From the NCBI RefSeq assembly GCF_004342115.1, contig NZ_SMAC01000020.1, positions 1-53,524 of the forward strand: a DNA stretch of 53,524 bases, written 5' to 3'. This DNA comes from Mannheimia haemolytica. GTDB lineage: Bacteria > Pseudomonadota > Gammaproteobacteria > Enterobacterales > Pasteurellaceae. Position numbers and translations under genes: made by a program. This document shows positions 9,868 through 19,524 of the stretch, in pieces; the first letter of the stretch is position 1, and the number at the start of each line of letters is the position of its first letter. Under the pieces are notes generated by a model. The model saw nothing but the letters and a program-made list of their open reading frames with translations. It ran no database searches and was not told the DNA's origin.

Positions 9868-11442
9868 TTATGCCGAGCGGAAATCTTTTTTACGAATGCC
9901 TAATACCAAAATAGAGGCAAAATAACTACCGCCGGCTAAGATCATCAGCCAAATCAGCCAATACACTTTCTGCCACATTGTCATTAATGCCCAAAGTTCA
10001 ATCTCAGGCGTGAAATAGGCAACCAACGCCCCCATTACACAAGCGGCGATGAATAGTTTCAACACAAAAAGCACGGTTTTATGGCTTACTTTATAGTAAC
10101 CATTTTTTGAGAGATTCACATACAGCAAGCTCACATTCACTAATGCCGAACACGCAGAAGCTAACGCTAAACCAATGTATCCCAAAAACGGAGCAAACGC
10201 CAAGCCAAAGCAAATATTACTTAAGGCGGCAATAATCCCAACTTTTACCGGTGTTTTGGTGTTTTGGTTGGCATAAAAACCGTTTGCCAGCACGCTAATC
10301 AACATATAGCTGTTTAACCCCAAGCACATTACCCAAAGTGGATAAGAGGTTGCCAGCACATCTTCAAAACCAAATTTACCCCGCATAAACATTGTCATAA
10401 TAATCGGCTGAGCCAGCACTGCCATACCGATCATTGCCGGAATGCCGAGCAACAGCACCATTCTCACCCCCCAATCCATTGTGTTTTGAAAGTGTTCTCC
10501 ACGTTGGATTTCAGTGAGTTCTTTGTTTTTCGCAATACGGGAAAGGCTTGGCAGCACGACGGTGGAAATCGCAATTCCAAATAAACCGAGCGGAAATTCA
10601 ATTAAGCGGTCGGCATAATACATCCAACTAATCGAGCCGGTAATCAAAAACGAGGCAATCACTTGGTTTAGCAGTAAATTTAGCTGGGTAACGGAAACGC
10701 CAAATAAAGCCGGAATCATTAATTTACGGACTTTAGTGACACCTTCGTCTTTCCACGCCCATTTTGGCTTAACCAGTAAGCCCTCTTTTTTCATAAATGG
10801 AATTTGGAATAAAAATTGCAATAAGCCGCCTAAAAATACCCCCCACGCTAAGGCAATATCCGGGGAATCGAAATAATCTCTGCCCCATAACGCTACCGCA
10901 ATAATCGCCACATTCAGCAACACCGGGGAAAATGCCATCACCCCAAACTTACCGATGGTATTTAACACCGCACCGGATAACGCCACAAAGGTAATAAACC
11001 ACAAATAAGGGAAAGTGATTTTGAGCAAAAAAGAGGCTTGGGTGAATTTTTCGGCATTTGGCCCGTCGTAAAGCCAATCTAAAAACCAACCTGTACCAAA
11101 AAGAGCGGCAACCACAGGCGAGGCAATCATTGCCACAAGGGTAACAACAGTTACCAAACCTCCTAATGTACCCGATACTTTGGCAATAAATTCTCTCGTT
11201 TTGTTTGGATCATTATCCGCATTATATTCCGCCAACACCGGCACAAAGGCTTTAGAAAATGCCCCTTCGGCAAACAAACGGCGAAGAAAATTGGGAATAC
11301 GGTTGGCAAACAGGAAAATATCGGCACTCACGCCTGTGCCTAAAATGGTTGCCACCACAATGTCTCGAATCAAGCCGAGTATGCGAGAAATTAAGGTCAT
11401 AAAGCTTACGATCATTCCTGATCTTAAAAGTTTTTTGCTCAT
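9868..11442 (-). CDS. murJ: Lipid II flippase MurJ
   Basis: This 524-aa polytopic protein (about 14 helices, MOP exporter superfamily) flips lipid II across the inner membrane for peptidoglycan synthesis. The N-terminal MSKKLLRSGMIVSFMTLISR and the segment NRIPNFLRRLFAEGAFSKAF with its essential arginines are typical of MurJ/MviN. Length matches E. coli (511 aa). It diverges from rpsT, a common Pasteurellaceae and enteric pairing, and heads a two-gene operon with the membrane methyltransferase. Confidence 0.95.
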   Translation of the reverse strand: MSKKLLRSGMIVSFMTLISRILGLIRDIVVATILGTGVSADIFLFANRIPNFLRRLFAEGAFSKAFVPVLAEYNADNDPNKTREFIAKVSGTLGGLVTVVTLVAMIASPVVAALFGTGWFLDWLYDGPNAEKFTQASFLLKITFPYLWFITFVALSGAVLNTIGKFGVMAFSPVLLNVAIIAVALWGRDYFDSPDIALAWGVFLGGLLQFLFQIPFMKKEGLLVKPKWAWKDEGVTKVRKLMIPALFGVSVTQLNLLLNQVIASFLITGSISWMYYADRLIEFPLGLFGIAISTVVLPSLSRIAKNKELTEIQRGEHFQNTMDWGVRMVLLLGIPAMIGMAVLAQPIIMTMFMRGKFGFEDVLATSYPLWVMCLGLNSYMLISVLANGFYANQNTKTPVKVGIIAALSNICFGLAFAPFLGYIGLALASACSALVNVSLLYVNLSKNGYYKVSHKTVLFVLKLFIAACVMGALVAYFTPEIELWALMTMWQKVYWLIWLMILAGGSYFASILVLGIRKKDFRSA

Positions 11443-11475
11443 AATAAAGAGTAATATTAGTAAAATTATTGAAAA

Positions 11476-11497
11476 ATCAGACCGTTTGTAGTCTGAT
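11476..11497. other. Hairpin in the murJ-rpsT divergent region
   Basis: ATCAGAC and GTCTGAT flank an 8-nt loop, ACCGTTTGT being a corrupted uptake core inside it. It lies upstream of murJ (-) and of rpsT (+), so it is not at a gene end. The role is unknown; it may be a decayed uptake-signal pair. The rest of 11443-11705 is the rpsT leader and promoter region. Confidence 0.3.
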
Positions 11498-11705
11498 CCT
11501 AAAAATCGATCATAATTTTAGCAGTTTGTTATAGGAAAATCAGAAAAAAACTGTTAAAATCTCGCCCTATCGTTTTCTATCAGAAAAACGGTGTTATTTT
11601 CAAGCACGTGTCTCGTTGAAAATGAATTAAAAACTATCGATAGGCAATATAAACAACGATTTTGTTTATATCTAATTTTTACACAGATATTTTAGGAGTT
11701 TGACC

Positions 11706-11969
11706 TTGGCTAATATCAAGTCAGCAAAAAAACGTGCGGTTCAATCTGAAAAACGCCGCCAACACAACGCAAGCCAACGCTCAATGATGCGTACATTCAT
11801 CAAAAAAGTATATGCAGCAGTAACAGCAGGCGATAAAGCAGCAGCTCAAACGGCTTTCGTTGAAATGCAAAAAGTTGTAGACCGTATGGCATCTAAAAAC
11901 TTAATCCACGCTAACAAAGCGGCTAACCACAAATCTAAATTAGCAGCGCAAATCAAAAAATTAGCGTAA
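11706..11969 (+). CDS. rpsT: 30S ribosomal protein S20
   Basis: This 87-aa basic protein ([20 protein letters not shown]...) binds the 5' domain of 16S rRNA and matches E. coli S20 in length and sequence. The TTG at 11706 is taken as the start because AGGAG at 11694-11698 is 7 nt upstream. A TTG six bases earlier would sit on the Shine-Dalgarno. E. coli rpsT also starts with UUG, and the weak start takes part in autogenous control there. It is a single-gene unit with its own terminator. Confidence 0.96.
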   Translation: MANIKSAKKRAVQSEKRRQHNASQRSMMRTFIKKVYAAVTAGDKAAAQTAFVEMQKVVDRMASKNLIHANKAANHKSKLAAQIKKLA

Positions 11970-11984
11970 TATCGAACAGATATG

Positions 11985-12013
11985 AAAAAAACCGACTTTA
12001 TGTCGGTTTTTTT
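11985..12013 (+). terminator. rpsT terminator
   Basis: AAAAAACCGAC-TTTAT-GTCGGTTTTTT is a compact GC-core hairpin ending in a run of seven T residues, 15 nt after the rpsT stop. Confidence 0.92.
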
Positions 12014-12031
12014 CTTTTTAACCATAACACA

Positions 12032-12064
12032 AAGGGCTATTCTAGATATTCTAAAATAGCCCTT
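12032..12064 (-). terminator. mscL terminator
   Basis: A 10-bp stem (AAGGGCTATT with AATAGCCCTT) surrounds a 13-nt loop and is followed on the minus strand by TTGTGTT. It lies 17 nt past the mscL stop and could also serve as a second terminator for rpsT. Confidence 0.75.
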
Positions 12065-12081
12065 GTTTCAAAATCAGTTAA

Positions 12082-12477
12082 TTATTTTTTCAATAAATCA
12101 CGGATTTCAGTTAATAATTTCTCTTCCGCTGTTGGCTCTGCAGGAGCTTCTTCTACAACTGGAGCTTTTTTCAGTGAGTTAATCACTTTCACCATACCGA
12201 ATACCGCAAGTGCGATAATTAAGAAATCAAATACGTTTTGGATAAATGCACCGTATTTTAACATCACTGCTTCCGCACCTTCTTTTGCCGGGGCGATTTC
12301 AATGGCTAAATCTTTGAAATCCACGCCACCGATTAACCAACCGATAGGTGGCATTACAACATCGCTAACTAATGAAGAAACAATTTTACCGAATGCACCG
12401 CCGATAATCACACCGACAGCCATATCAACAACATTACCTTTTACCGCAAATTCACGGAACTCTTTTAAAATACTCAT
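12082..12477 (-). CDS. mscL: Large-conductance mechanosensitive channel
   Basis: This 131-aa pentameric inner-membrane channel opens under extreme membrane tension and releases solutes in hypo-osmotic shock. It begins [20 protein letters not shown], as in all MscL proteins. Two helices (TM1 about 15-45, TM2 about 75-100) and the C-terminal [11 protein letters not shown] bundle helix are visible. A start six codons upstream is possible, but the ATG at 12477 has AAGGA ten bases ahead and aligns with E. coli MscL. It is monocistronic between two terminators or gaps. Confidence 0.95.
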   Translation of the reverse strand: MSILKEFREFAVKGNVVDMAVGVIIGGAFGKIVSSLVSDVVMPPIGWLIGGVDFKDLAIEIAPAKEGAEAVMLKYGAFIQNVFDFLIIALAVFGMVKVINSLKKAPVVEEAPAEPTAEEKLLTEIRDLLKK

Positions 12478-12609
12478 AGGGGGCTTTCCTTTCATTCAAT
12501 GATTAAACACGGTCTTCGCAAGAACGTGGGCTGGCGATTATAATCAAAATCTTTAAAATTTCTACAACATTTAAATAAATTTACATTTTTTTGATTTAGA
12601 TCAGTTTGA

Positions 12610-13137
12610 TTATAACTGATTGGCTAATAATTTGCCAAAATTCTCCACCTGCTGCCAATCGGTGTACTCATATTCTTTGGAGGTATCGGTTTCGCCTTTG
12701 GTAATTTTCATAATAAAGCGAATCATCAATCGGTCGAATGGCTTATAGCGTAGGTAAAGTAATGCCCCAGCAATTACCTCAATGTGGGTTGGTTTCCATT
12801 TCACTTTAGCTAAAAATTTACGCACATAAGTATTGGTTTCAGGCGTGTTTCGATTATCTTTGCGAGCGGTCAAATTCACACCGTAAAAGGCAGTTTTCTT
12901 GGCGTTTAATGCCGGATAATGCTGTTCCACAAACTGATAAACCAACGGGTTAAAATGCCCATAGCGAATTGAAGCACCGATGACAATTTGGTCGGCATTT
13001 GCAATTTTTTCGGCAAAATCGACCGCTTGATCTTTTAGCGAAATCAGCTCGACTTCGTGAGTAATCACGTCCGCCAATCGTTCGGCAATTTTTTTGGTTT
13101 GACCATCGGTCGTAAAATAGAGAATTAAGGTTTTCAT
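12610..13137 (-). CDS. hemG: Menaquinone-dependent protoporphyrinogen IX dehydrogenase
   Basis: This 175-aa flavodoxin-like protein (E. coli HemG 181 aa) oxidises protoporphyrinogen IX to protoporphyrin IX and passes electrons to quinone, the penultimate step of haem synthesis. It begins with the FMN-binding loop (LILYFTTDGQTKKIAERLAD) and keeps the second flavin loop around VIGASIRYGHF. Its ATG directly abuts the trkH stop, so translation is coupled. The order yigZ-trkH-hemG is the same as in E. coli. Confidence 0.93.
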   Translation of the reverse strand: MKTLILYFTTDGQTKKIAERLADVITHEVELISLKDQAVDFAEKIANADQIVIGASIRYGHFNPLVYQFVEQHYPALNAKKTAFYGVNLTARKDNRNTPETNTYVRKFLAKVKWKPTHIEVIAGALLYLRYKPFDRLMIRFIMKITKGETDTSKEYEYTDWQQVENFGKLLANQL

Positions 13138-14622
13138 TTAATCTTTCCAAAAAACAGGGCTTAAAATCACCAGCAAGGTAAACACTTCCAGACGTCCGCA
13201 TACCATTGCAAAAGTCAGCACTAACTTGGCACTGTCCGGCACTTGGGTGAAATTGCTGCTCACGCTCCCTAATGCAGGACCTAGATTATTTAGTGAGGCA
13301 ATTACCGCATTTAGAGCATCAAAGGTTTCCATTCCGCAAGCGATGGTAGCAAGCCAGCAGATCACGAAAACGAAAAAGTACGCCGAGAAAAACGCCCAAA
13401 TACCATCAACCACCCGTTCCGATAAAACGTGGTTGCCTAATTTAATCGGTTGAATCACATTGGGGTGAATGTAGCGGTGGATTTCACGTTTACTTTGTAA
13501 ATAAAGCAGCAACACCCGAATCACTTTCAAGCCGCCACCGGTTGAGCCGGCACAACCACCGATAAATGAAGACAGCACCAACAGCGTGGGTAAAAACGAA
13601 CTCCATTGGCTAAAATCATTGGTAGTAAAGCCGGCCGTGGTGGAAATGGACACCGATTGAAACAACGCTTGCTCAATCGTAACAGAGGTATTATCGAAAT
13701 AACCGTAACCCACTAACACCAAGGTACAAACCAAGAAAAGCCCTAACTGCACTATCAAGAAAAAACGAAACTCGTAATCGCCCCAATACAAGCGGCTTAA
13801 AATACCCCCTTTTTTGCGTGATTGTGCATCTCGTATGCGATCAATCACCGCAAAATGCAATGCAAAGTTGCAGGCAGAAAGTAGCAGGAAAAACACGGTA
13901 ATATAGCTAATTGCCGCATTATTAAAATAGCCGATGCTGGCATCGTGGGTAGAAAATCCGCCAATCGAAACCGTGGAAAAGCTATGCGAAATGGCATCAA
14001 ACACCGTCATTCCGGCGAGCCAAAATGCGACCGCACACAGAATCGTCAGGCTGAGATAAATCAGCCACAACGCTTTTGCCGTTTCCGCAATGCGAGGTCG
14101 CATTTTCTGCTCTTTGAGCGGTCCGGGCATTTCCGCACGGTAAAGTTGCATTCCACCAATGCCTAACAGCGGAATAATCGCAACCGCTAACACAATGATC
14201 CCCATTCCCCCTAGCCATTGCAAAAATTGGCGGTAGAATAAAATCGCTTTGGGCAAGCTATCTAAGCCGGTGATGACGGTTGCACCCGTTGTAGTTAAGC
14301 CGGAAAAGGATTCAAAAATGGATTCCGCCACGTTTAAATCGGGGTTTTCCAAAATAATAAAAGGCACAGCCCCGAGCAAACCCAGCACCACCCAAAACAG
14401 TACTACAATCAAAAAGCCCTCACGGGAACGTAGCTTGTTTTTGTTGTCACGGCACAGCCACCAAAGCAGCGTACCGACCATAAAATTCAGAGCGAAGGCT
14501 TCTAAAAACGCCCGCCCACCGCCATCGCCATAAATTAGGGCGACCGTTGCCGGCACAAGCATTGTGAATGAAAAACACATCACCAAAATGCCAACAATAC
14601 GAATAATGGAAAAAAATTGCAT
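13138..14622 (-). CDS. trkH: Trk potassium uptake system, membrane subunit TrkH
   Basis: This 494-aa potassium channel subunit (E. coli 483 aa) has the four MPM repeats and their selectivity loops, recognisable at TTTGATVITGLD, TVSIGGFSTHD, SISTTAGFTTND and NNLGPALGSV. It imports K+ together with the peripheral NAD-binding TrkA, which is not in this window. It lies 3 nt after yigZ and abuts hemG, forming one operon. Confidence 0.95.
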   Translation of the reverse strand: MQFFSIIRIVGILVMCFSFTMLVPATVALIYGDGGGRAFLEAFALNFMVGTLLWWLCRDNKNKLRSREGFLIVVLFWVVLGLLGAVPFIILENPDLNVAESIFESFSGLTTTGATVITGLDSLPKAILFYRQFLQWLGGMGIIVLAVAIIPLLGIGGMQLYRAEMPGPLKEQKMRPRIAETAKALWLIYLSLTILCAVAFWLAGMTVFDAISHSFSTVSIGGFSTHDASIGYFNNAAISYITVFFLLLSACNFALHFAVIDRIRDAQSRKKGGILSRLYWGDYEFRFFLIVQLGLFLVCTLVLVGYGYFDNTSVTIEQALFQSVSISTTAGFTTNDFSQWSSFLPTLLVLSSFIGGCAGSTGGGLKVIRVLLLYLQSKREIHRYIHPNVIQPIKLGNHVLSERVVDGIWAFFSAYFFVFVICWLATIACGMETFDALNAVIASLNNLGPALGSVSSNFTQVPDSAKLVLTFAMVCGRLEVFTLLVILSPVFWKD

Positions 14623-14625
14623 AGA

Positions 14626-15237
14626 CTAGATTTCTTCTTTTATTAATGCGAGCTTGCCCGAAAAGCGTTGGGTTAATTCATCTGCAAAGGCCTCAACCTC
14701 GCTCGGGTTAAATGCCAGCAACAAATCCACTTTATCGCTAAAAAGTTGCTCGACAATCACAATATCTTTCTCGCTAATGAGATGAGAAATGGTATTAAAC
14801 TGCTCATATTCACATTGCAAGCGGTAGTTTTTTCGCAAAACTTTGCGAATCCGCTCCAACTGCAATAACGCCTGTTGCACCCCATTGCCATAGGCTTTCA
14901 CCAAGCCGCCGGTGCCAAGCTGGATACCACCGTAGTAGCGAACCACCACCGCTGTAATTTCCCCCAAGCCTGATCCAAGCAAATAATTGAGCATTGGCTT
15001 ACCTGCTGTACCGGACGGTTCTCCATCATCCGAAAAGCCGTATTGTTGCGAATCATTCGGCAAGCCTGCCACCGTTGCCCAACACCAATGGCGTGCGTGC
15101 GGATGCTGAATTTTCAGCTCCTGCCAAAATGCCTTGGCCTGCTCCATACCCTCAGTATGGCGAAGGTAGGTGATAAATCGGCTTTTTTTAATCTCTTCTT
15201 CAAAAATTGTATCCGCTTTGGGGATAAAAAATTCCAT
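14626..15237 (-). CDS. yigZ: IMPACT/YigZ family protein
   Basis: This 203-aa protein (E. coli YigZ 204 aa) has the N-terminal UPF0029 domain with its conserved core YGFSDDGEPSGTAGKPML and VVVRYYGGIQLGTGGLVKAY, then a C-terminal ferredoxin-like domain. The eukaryotic relative IMPACT modulates Gcn2; the bacterial role is not settled. It is first in the yigZ-trkH-hemG operon and divergent from fmt. Confidence 0.92.
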   Translation of the reverse strand: MEFFIPKADTIFEEEIKKSRFITYLRHTEGMEQAKAFWQELKIQHPHARHWCWATVAGLPNDSQQYGFSDDGEPSGTAGKPMLNYLLGSGLGEITAVVVRYYGGIQLGTGGLVKAYGNGVQQALLQLERIRKVLRKNYRLQCEYEQFNTISHLISEKDIVIVEQLFSDKVDLLLAFNPSEVEAFADELTQRFSGKLALIKEEI

Positions 15238-15351
15238 TGTTTGATTCTCTTATCTTGAATGTGGCAATGATACCATATTCAAGCCACTTTTTATTTGTGC
15301 TGTTTAATGGTTTAATAAGTCTTTCATTGATAACTTGAACGAATAAAAAAT

Positions 15352-16305
15352 ATGTCAAAACTCAATATTATTTTTGCCGGCACGCCTGATTTTGCCGCTC
15401 AACATTTACAAGCCTTATTAGATTCCGAGCATAACGTGATTGCGGTTTATACTCAGCCGGATAAACCTGCCGGGCGAGGCAAAAAACTGCAAGCCAGCCC
15501 GGTAAAACAGCTGGCCGAAGCTCACAACATTCCTGTTTACCAACCCAAATCCCTGCGTAAGGAAGAGGCTCAAGCTGAACTGAAAGCCCTAAATGCCGAT
15601 GTGATGGTGGTGGTAGCTTACGGCTTAATTCTACCTGAAGCAGTATTGAATGCTCCTAAATATGGTTGCCTAAACGTACACGGTTCGCTACTACCTCGCT
15701 GGCGTGGAGCAGCTCCGATTCAGCGTTCGATTTGGGCAGGTGATACAGAAACCGGCGTAACCATTATGCTAATGGACGTTGGCTTAGACACCGGTGATAT
15801 GTTACATAAAGTCACAACCCCGATTGAGCCGAATGAAACCTCCGCCTCCTTGTATGCCAAACTGGCAGAACTTGCCCCTCTGGCATTGCTTGAGGTGTTA
15901 AACGGTTTAGCCAACCACACATTCAAAGCGGAAAAACAAGATGAAGCACTGTCCAATTACGCCGAGAAACTTTCCAAAGAAGAAGCTAAATTGGATTGGC
16001 AACTCCCAGCCGTTCAACTGGAGCGCAATATCCGAGCTTTTAACCCTTGGCCGTTTAGTTTTTTAACCTTAACCGTTGATGGCGTTGAGCAAAGTATCAA
16101 AATTCACCAAGCCACGGTGTTACCTCACCAAGAAAAAGCAGCCGGCACGGTAATTAATGTGGATAAAACCGGGATTCAAATTGCCACCCAACAGGGCGTG
16201 CTGAATATTACCCAACTTCAACCGGCGAGTAAAAAACCAATGTCGGTGCAAGATTTCTTAAACGGTCGAGCGGATTGGTTCGTCAGCGGGACACAACTAA
16301 GTTAA
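15352..16305 (+). CDS. fmt: Methionyl-tRNA formyltransferase
   Basis: This 317-aa enzyme transfers a formyl group from 10-formyl-THF to initiator Met-tRNA. The N-terminal formyltransferase domain contains [20 protein letters not shown], where the Asn/His pair is catalytic, and later LDTGDML with the catalytic Asp. A C-terminal OB-like tRNA-binding domain follows. Length matches E. coli (315 aa). It is normally paired with def, which is absent here; instead modF follows after 12 nt. Confidence 0.96.
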   Translation: MSKLNIIFAGTPDFAAQHLQALLDSEHNVIAVYTQPDKPAGRGKKLQASPVKQLAEAHNIPVYQPKSLRKEEAQAELKALNADVMVVVAYGLILPEAVLNAPKYGCLNVHGSLLPRWRGAAPIQRSIWAGDTETGVTIMLMDVGLDTGDMLHKVTTPIEPNETSASLYAKLAELAPLALLEVLNGLANHTFKAEKQDEALSNYAEKLSKEEAKLDWQLPAVQLERNIRAFNPWPFSFLTLTVDGVEQSIKIHQATVLPHQEKAAGTVINVDKTGIQIATQQGVLNITQLQPASKKPMSVQDFLNGRADWFVSGTQLS

Positions 16306-16317
16306 AACGGGAAATAT

Positions 16318-17796
16318 ATGCAAACACAGCCTTCACTTACAATAACCAATGCCCGATTTTCACTGGTTAAACAACATAAACTCACGATTGACGCCTTACA
16401 GATCCAACCCAATGACTTTTGGGTGGTCGTAGGCGGAAACGGTTCAGGCAAAACAGCTTTTTCACTCGCTTTACAGGATAAAATCTCGCTCTATTCCGGC
16501 GACTATGGTAATTCGTTCCAACATATTCAGCTCCTCTCTTTCGAGCAACAACAAAAAATGTTGGATCAGATTTTCAAAGATCGGAACAACGATAGTGTCT
16601 CGCCCGATGATTTCGGCTTAACCGCACGACAAGTAATTTTAAATGGCAGTCCAAAAGAGGCATTATGTGAGGAATATGCCCACAAATTGCATATTCAACA
16701 TCTGCTTGAACGCCCGTTTATGCACCTTTCCACCGGTGAAAGCCGCAAAGTGCTATTTTGCCAAATGTTAGTGAGCGAGCCGGATTTATTCATTTTAGAC
16801 GAACCGTTTGAAGGGCTGGATCAGCAGTCGGTGCAATATTGGCAACAACTGATTGCCGAACTACAAAGCAAAATGGCGTTAGTGCTGATTGTAAATCGTT
16901 TTAACGATATTCCTGATGCTGCCAATCATATTGCGTTATTAGATAATTTATCATTAATTCTGCAAGGAGAGCGAGCAGAAATTGAACAACAAGCGGTCTA
17001 TTCTCAGCTAAAATTTGCAGAACAGAATGTGAACGTTCCTTTGCCTGAAAGTGCCGCTCCACTGAACAGTCTGCCCGAAAACATCAATCCGTTTGAGCTG
17101 GAAAAGGTGACTATCCAATACGGCGAAAAGAAAATTTTAGACAACCTCAGTTGGACGGTTGAGCCAAAACAACATTGGTGGATTAAAGGCCCGAATGGAG
17201 CTGGGAAATCGACCTTGCTTTCGATTATCACCGGCGATCACCCACAATCTTATGCCAATAAAGTCCGACTATTTGGCAAACAACGGGGAAGCGGCGAAAC
17301 CATTTGGGATATTAAGAAAAATATCGGCTATGTCAGCAGCCAGTTGCATATGGATTATCGGGTAAATTGCTCCGCAATGGAGGTCATTCTTTCTGGCTTT
17401 TTTGACAGCATCGGCGTGTATCAACAAGTGCCGAATGCCTTGCAATTAAAAGCAATGGAATGGTTGGAACGCCTCAATTTAAGCAATGTTGCCAAAAAGC
17501 CGTTTCGCTCTCTCTCGTGGGGGCAACAACGCTTACTTTTGATTACCCGAGCAATGGTGAAACACCCATCAATTCTGATTCTAGACGAACCGTTACAAGG
17601 TTTAGACGGCATTAACCGCAAATTAGTCAAACAGTTCATTGAACAATTAGTGACTAACAGCCAAACGCAACTGCTTTTTGTTTCGCACCAAGACAGCGAT
17701 GCTCCAAATTGCATTACGCATTTATTTGAGTTTGTACCGAAAGGAGAAACCAACGAGTTTGGGTTTGAGTATCACCAAACTGCACTTGGAGCATAA
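16318..17796 (+). CDS. modF: Duplicated ABC ATPase, ModF-like
   Basis: This 492-aa protein has two fused ABC nucleotide-binding domains and no membrane part. Domain 1 has Walker A GGNGSGKT (39-46), signature LSTGESRK and Walker B LFILDEPFEGLD. Domain 2 has GPNGAGKST, LSWGQQRL and ILILDEPLQGLD. This layout and length match E. coli ModF (490 aa), named for proximity to molybdate transport but of unproven function. No mod genes are nearby. It is joined to acpH without a gap, the ATG following the modF TAA directly. Confidence 0.88.
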   Translation: MQTQPSLTITNARFSLVKQHKLTIDALQIQPNDFWVVVGGNGSGKTAFSLALQDKISLYSGDYGNSFQHIQLLSFEQQQKMLDQIFKDRNNDSVSPDDFGLTARQVILNGSPKEALCEEYAHKLHIQHLLERPFMHLSTGESRKVLFCQMLVSEPDLFILDEPFEGLDQQSVQYWQQLIAELQSKMALVLIVNRFNDIPDAANHIALLDNLSLILQGERAEIEQQAVYSQLKFAEQNVNVPLPESAAPLNSLPENINPFELEKVTIQYGEKKILDNLSWTVEPKQHWWIKGPNGAGKSTLLSIITGDHPQSYANKVRLFGKQRGSGETIWDIKKNIGYVSSQLHMDYRVNCSAMEVILSGFFDSIGVYQQVPNALQLKAMEWLERLNLSNVAKKPFRSLSWGQQRLLLITRAMVKHPSILILDEPLQGLDGINRKLVKQFIEQLVTNSQTQLLFVSHQDSDAPNCITHLFEFVPKGETNEFGFEYHQTALGA

Positions 17797-18387
17797 ATGA
17801 ATTTTCTTACCCATTCGCTGATTTCACTTGAAATTGACACCCAAACCAAGCAACAGACCCTATATGGCAACTTTGCCGGTGATTTCTATAAAGGTTTAAT
17901 TCCGCATCTCAATTTAGCGGATAACTTAAAAAGCGGTGTGGTGTTACACCGCTCGATTGATAAGATTTCGGACCGACCGGACAGCCTCACAACCCAATTA
18001 CTCCAAGGCACATTCGGGCGTTATAAAGGCATTGTGTCGGATATTATGATCGACCATTTTCTCGCTAAACATTTCCAACGGTTATTTGCTAAAGATTTAA
18101 ATGAGGTACAAGCACAGATCTTTCAGCAAATCGAACAACAACGCACGATTTTTCCTGAACAATTTGTGCCGATGTTTAACTGGTTACAGTCACGAAAAGC
18201 ATTAACTCATTATGCCGATTTAGATTTCTTAGAACAGGTATTCTTGGGAATGTCATCAAGAGTTAAGAAAGGTGAGATTTTAAGAAATGCTGTAACCGAA
18301 ATTTGGCAGAATTATACTCTTTTAGAAGAAGCCGCTATTCAGGAGTTTTTTACTGTAAAAGACAGGGCTACTCAAGAACTTAGTTGA
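17797..18387 (+). CDS. acpH: Acyl carrier protein phosphodiesterase
   Basis: This 196-aa protein of the AcpH/YajB family hydrolyses the 4'-phosphopantetheine linkage of holo-ACP to give apo-ACP. It begins MNFLTHSLISLE and retains the HD-like metal-site residues: GDFYKG, HRSIDKISD and MIDHFLAKHF. Length matches E. coli (193 aa). It is the last gene of the fmt-modF-acpH run; about 90 nt separates it from a Fur-box-associated transporter. Confidence 0.88.
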   Translation: MNFLTHSLISLEIDTQTKQQTLYGNFAGDFYKGLIPHLNLADNLKSGVVLHRSIDKISDRPDSLTTQLLQGTFGRYKGIVSDIMIDHFLAKHFQRLFAKDLNEVQAQIFQQIEQQRTIFPEQFVPMFNWLQSRKALTHYADLDFLEQVFLGMSSRVKKGEILRNAVTEIWQNYTLLEEAAIQEFFTVKDRATQELS

Positions 18388-18446
18388 ATACTTTAGTCGG
18401 TATCTTGGATATTCTTGAATTTATCGATCTTTTCTCTTATCCTGTC

Positions 18447-18461
18447 TGATAATAATTCTCA
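18447..18461. promoter_or_regulatory. Candidate Fur box upstream of iron ABC permease
   Basis: TGATAAT-A-ATTCTCA matches the 7-1-7 Fur dyad TGATAAT-N-ATTATCA at 13 of 14 positions. It sits 15 nt before the permease ATG, where a repressor would block transcription. This supports iron regulation of the transporter. Confidence 0.6.
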
Positions 18462-18475
18462 AACATTACATTTTT

Positions 18476-19515
18476 ATGCAAACAACGCTCTCTCCCCAAC
18501 AAATAGCTAAAAAGCACCGAACTATTGAAAAGAACGCAGTTTTTTATTACTCTTTTTCTTACTCATTTGTTTACTCAGCCTCATTTTCGATATTATGACA
18601 GGCCCTTCCCTGCTTCCGTTTAATGAAGTTTGGAAAGCCTTATTCCAATTAGGCGAAATTGAAGAAACCACCAAAGTGATTGTCTATGAGCTACGCTTAC
18701 CAATGGCAATAATGGCATTGGTGGTTGGAGCAGCACTTGGTGTTGGCGGAGCTGAAATTCAAACTTTGCTTAATAATCCAATGGCAAGCCCTTATACATT
18801 GGGTTTAGCAGCTGCAGCCGGCTTTGGTGCTTCGATTGTGATTGCCTTTGGTGGATTTGGTTTACCCACCGAAATTTCTGTACCTGTCGGGGCTTTTGTG
18901 ATGACACTATTTTCTTCCGCCATTTTATTTGCCTTTTCCTCTTTAGGACGTTTTAGCTCGGCAATATTAGTGCTGGTAGGAATTGCCTTATTGTTTTTAT
19001 TTCAGTCTTTACTGTCATTGGTGCAATTTATTTCTGCACCTGAGGTATCCCAACAAATTCTGTTTTGGCTATTCGGTAATTTAACTAAAGCTACTTGGCA
19101 GACTATCTCAATTGCCTTTGGCGTAACTACAGTCTGTATTTTATTATTATTCAAAGATGCGTGGAAATTAACTGCCTTGCGTTTGGGCGAAGCTCGAGCA
19201 TTGAGCTTAGGCATTAACTTAACTTGGTTACGAATGAAAACATTGCTGATTGTGTCTGTAATGACAGCCACCTGCATTAGCTTTGTAGGCATTATCGGCT
19301 TTATTGGCTTAGTTGCCCCGCATATTGCCCGAATGTTGCTAGGCGAAGACCAACGCTTTTTCCTGCCCGGTTCAATGTTAGTGGGTGCGGCATTTTTATC
19401 GATGTCATCCGTGCTATCAAAAAGCCTTGTGCCGGGCGCATTATTTCCGGTCGGTATTATTACGGCATTAGTCGGTGTGCCGTTCTTTTTCTGGATTGTA
19501 TTGGCGAAACGATAA
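18476..19515 (+). pseudogene. FecCD-type iron-complex ABC permease, frameshifted
   Basis: The intended protein is a permease of about 345 aa from the FecCD family. Translation from ATG 18476 gives MQTTLSPQQIAKKHRTIEKN, a normal cytoplasmic N-terminus, then goes out of frame at a run of six T residues (18540-18545) and stops at 18597. The frame beginning AVFLLLFFLLICLLSLIFDI, which is the expected first helix, is restored by one more T. From 18595 the rest is intact, including the GAALGVGGAEIQTLLNNPMA loop and GLVAPHIARML that contacts the ATPase. A rescue start at ATG 18595 would drop helix 1. Confidence 0.82.
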
Positions 19516-19524
19516 GGATTTTCT

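Noticed and set aside
11700-11705. Two-codon N-terminal extension of S20 (TTG at 11700)
   Set aside because: That codon sits one base after the Shine-Dalgarno; the TTG at 11706 has correct spacing and matches the S20 family start.
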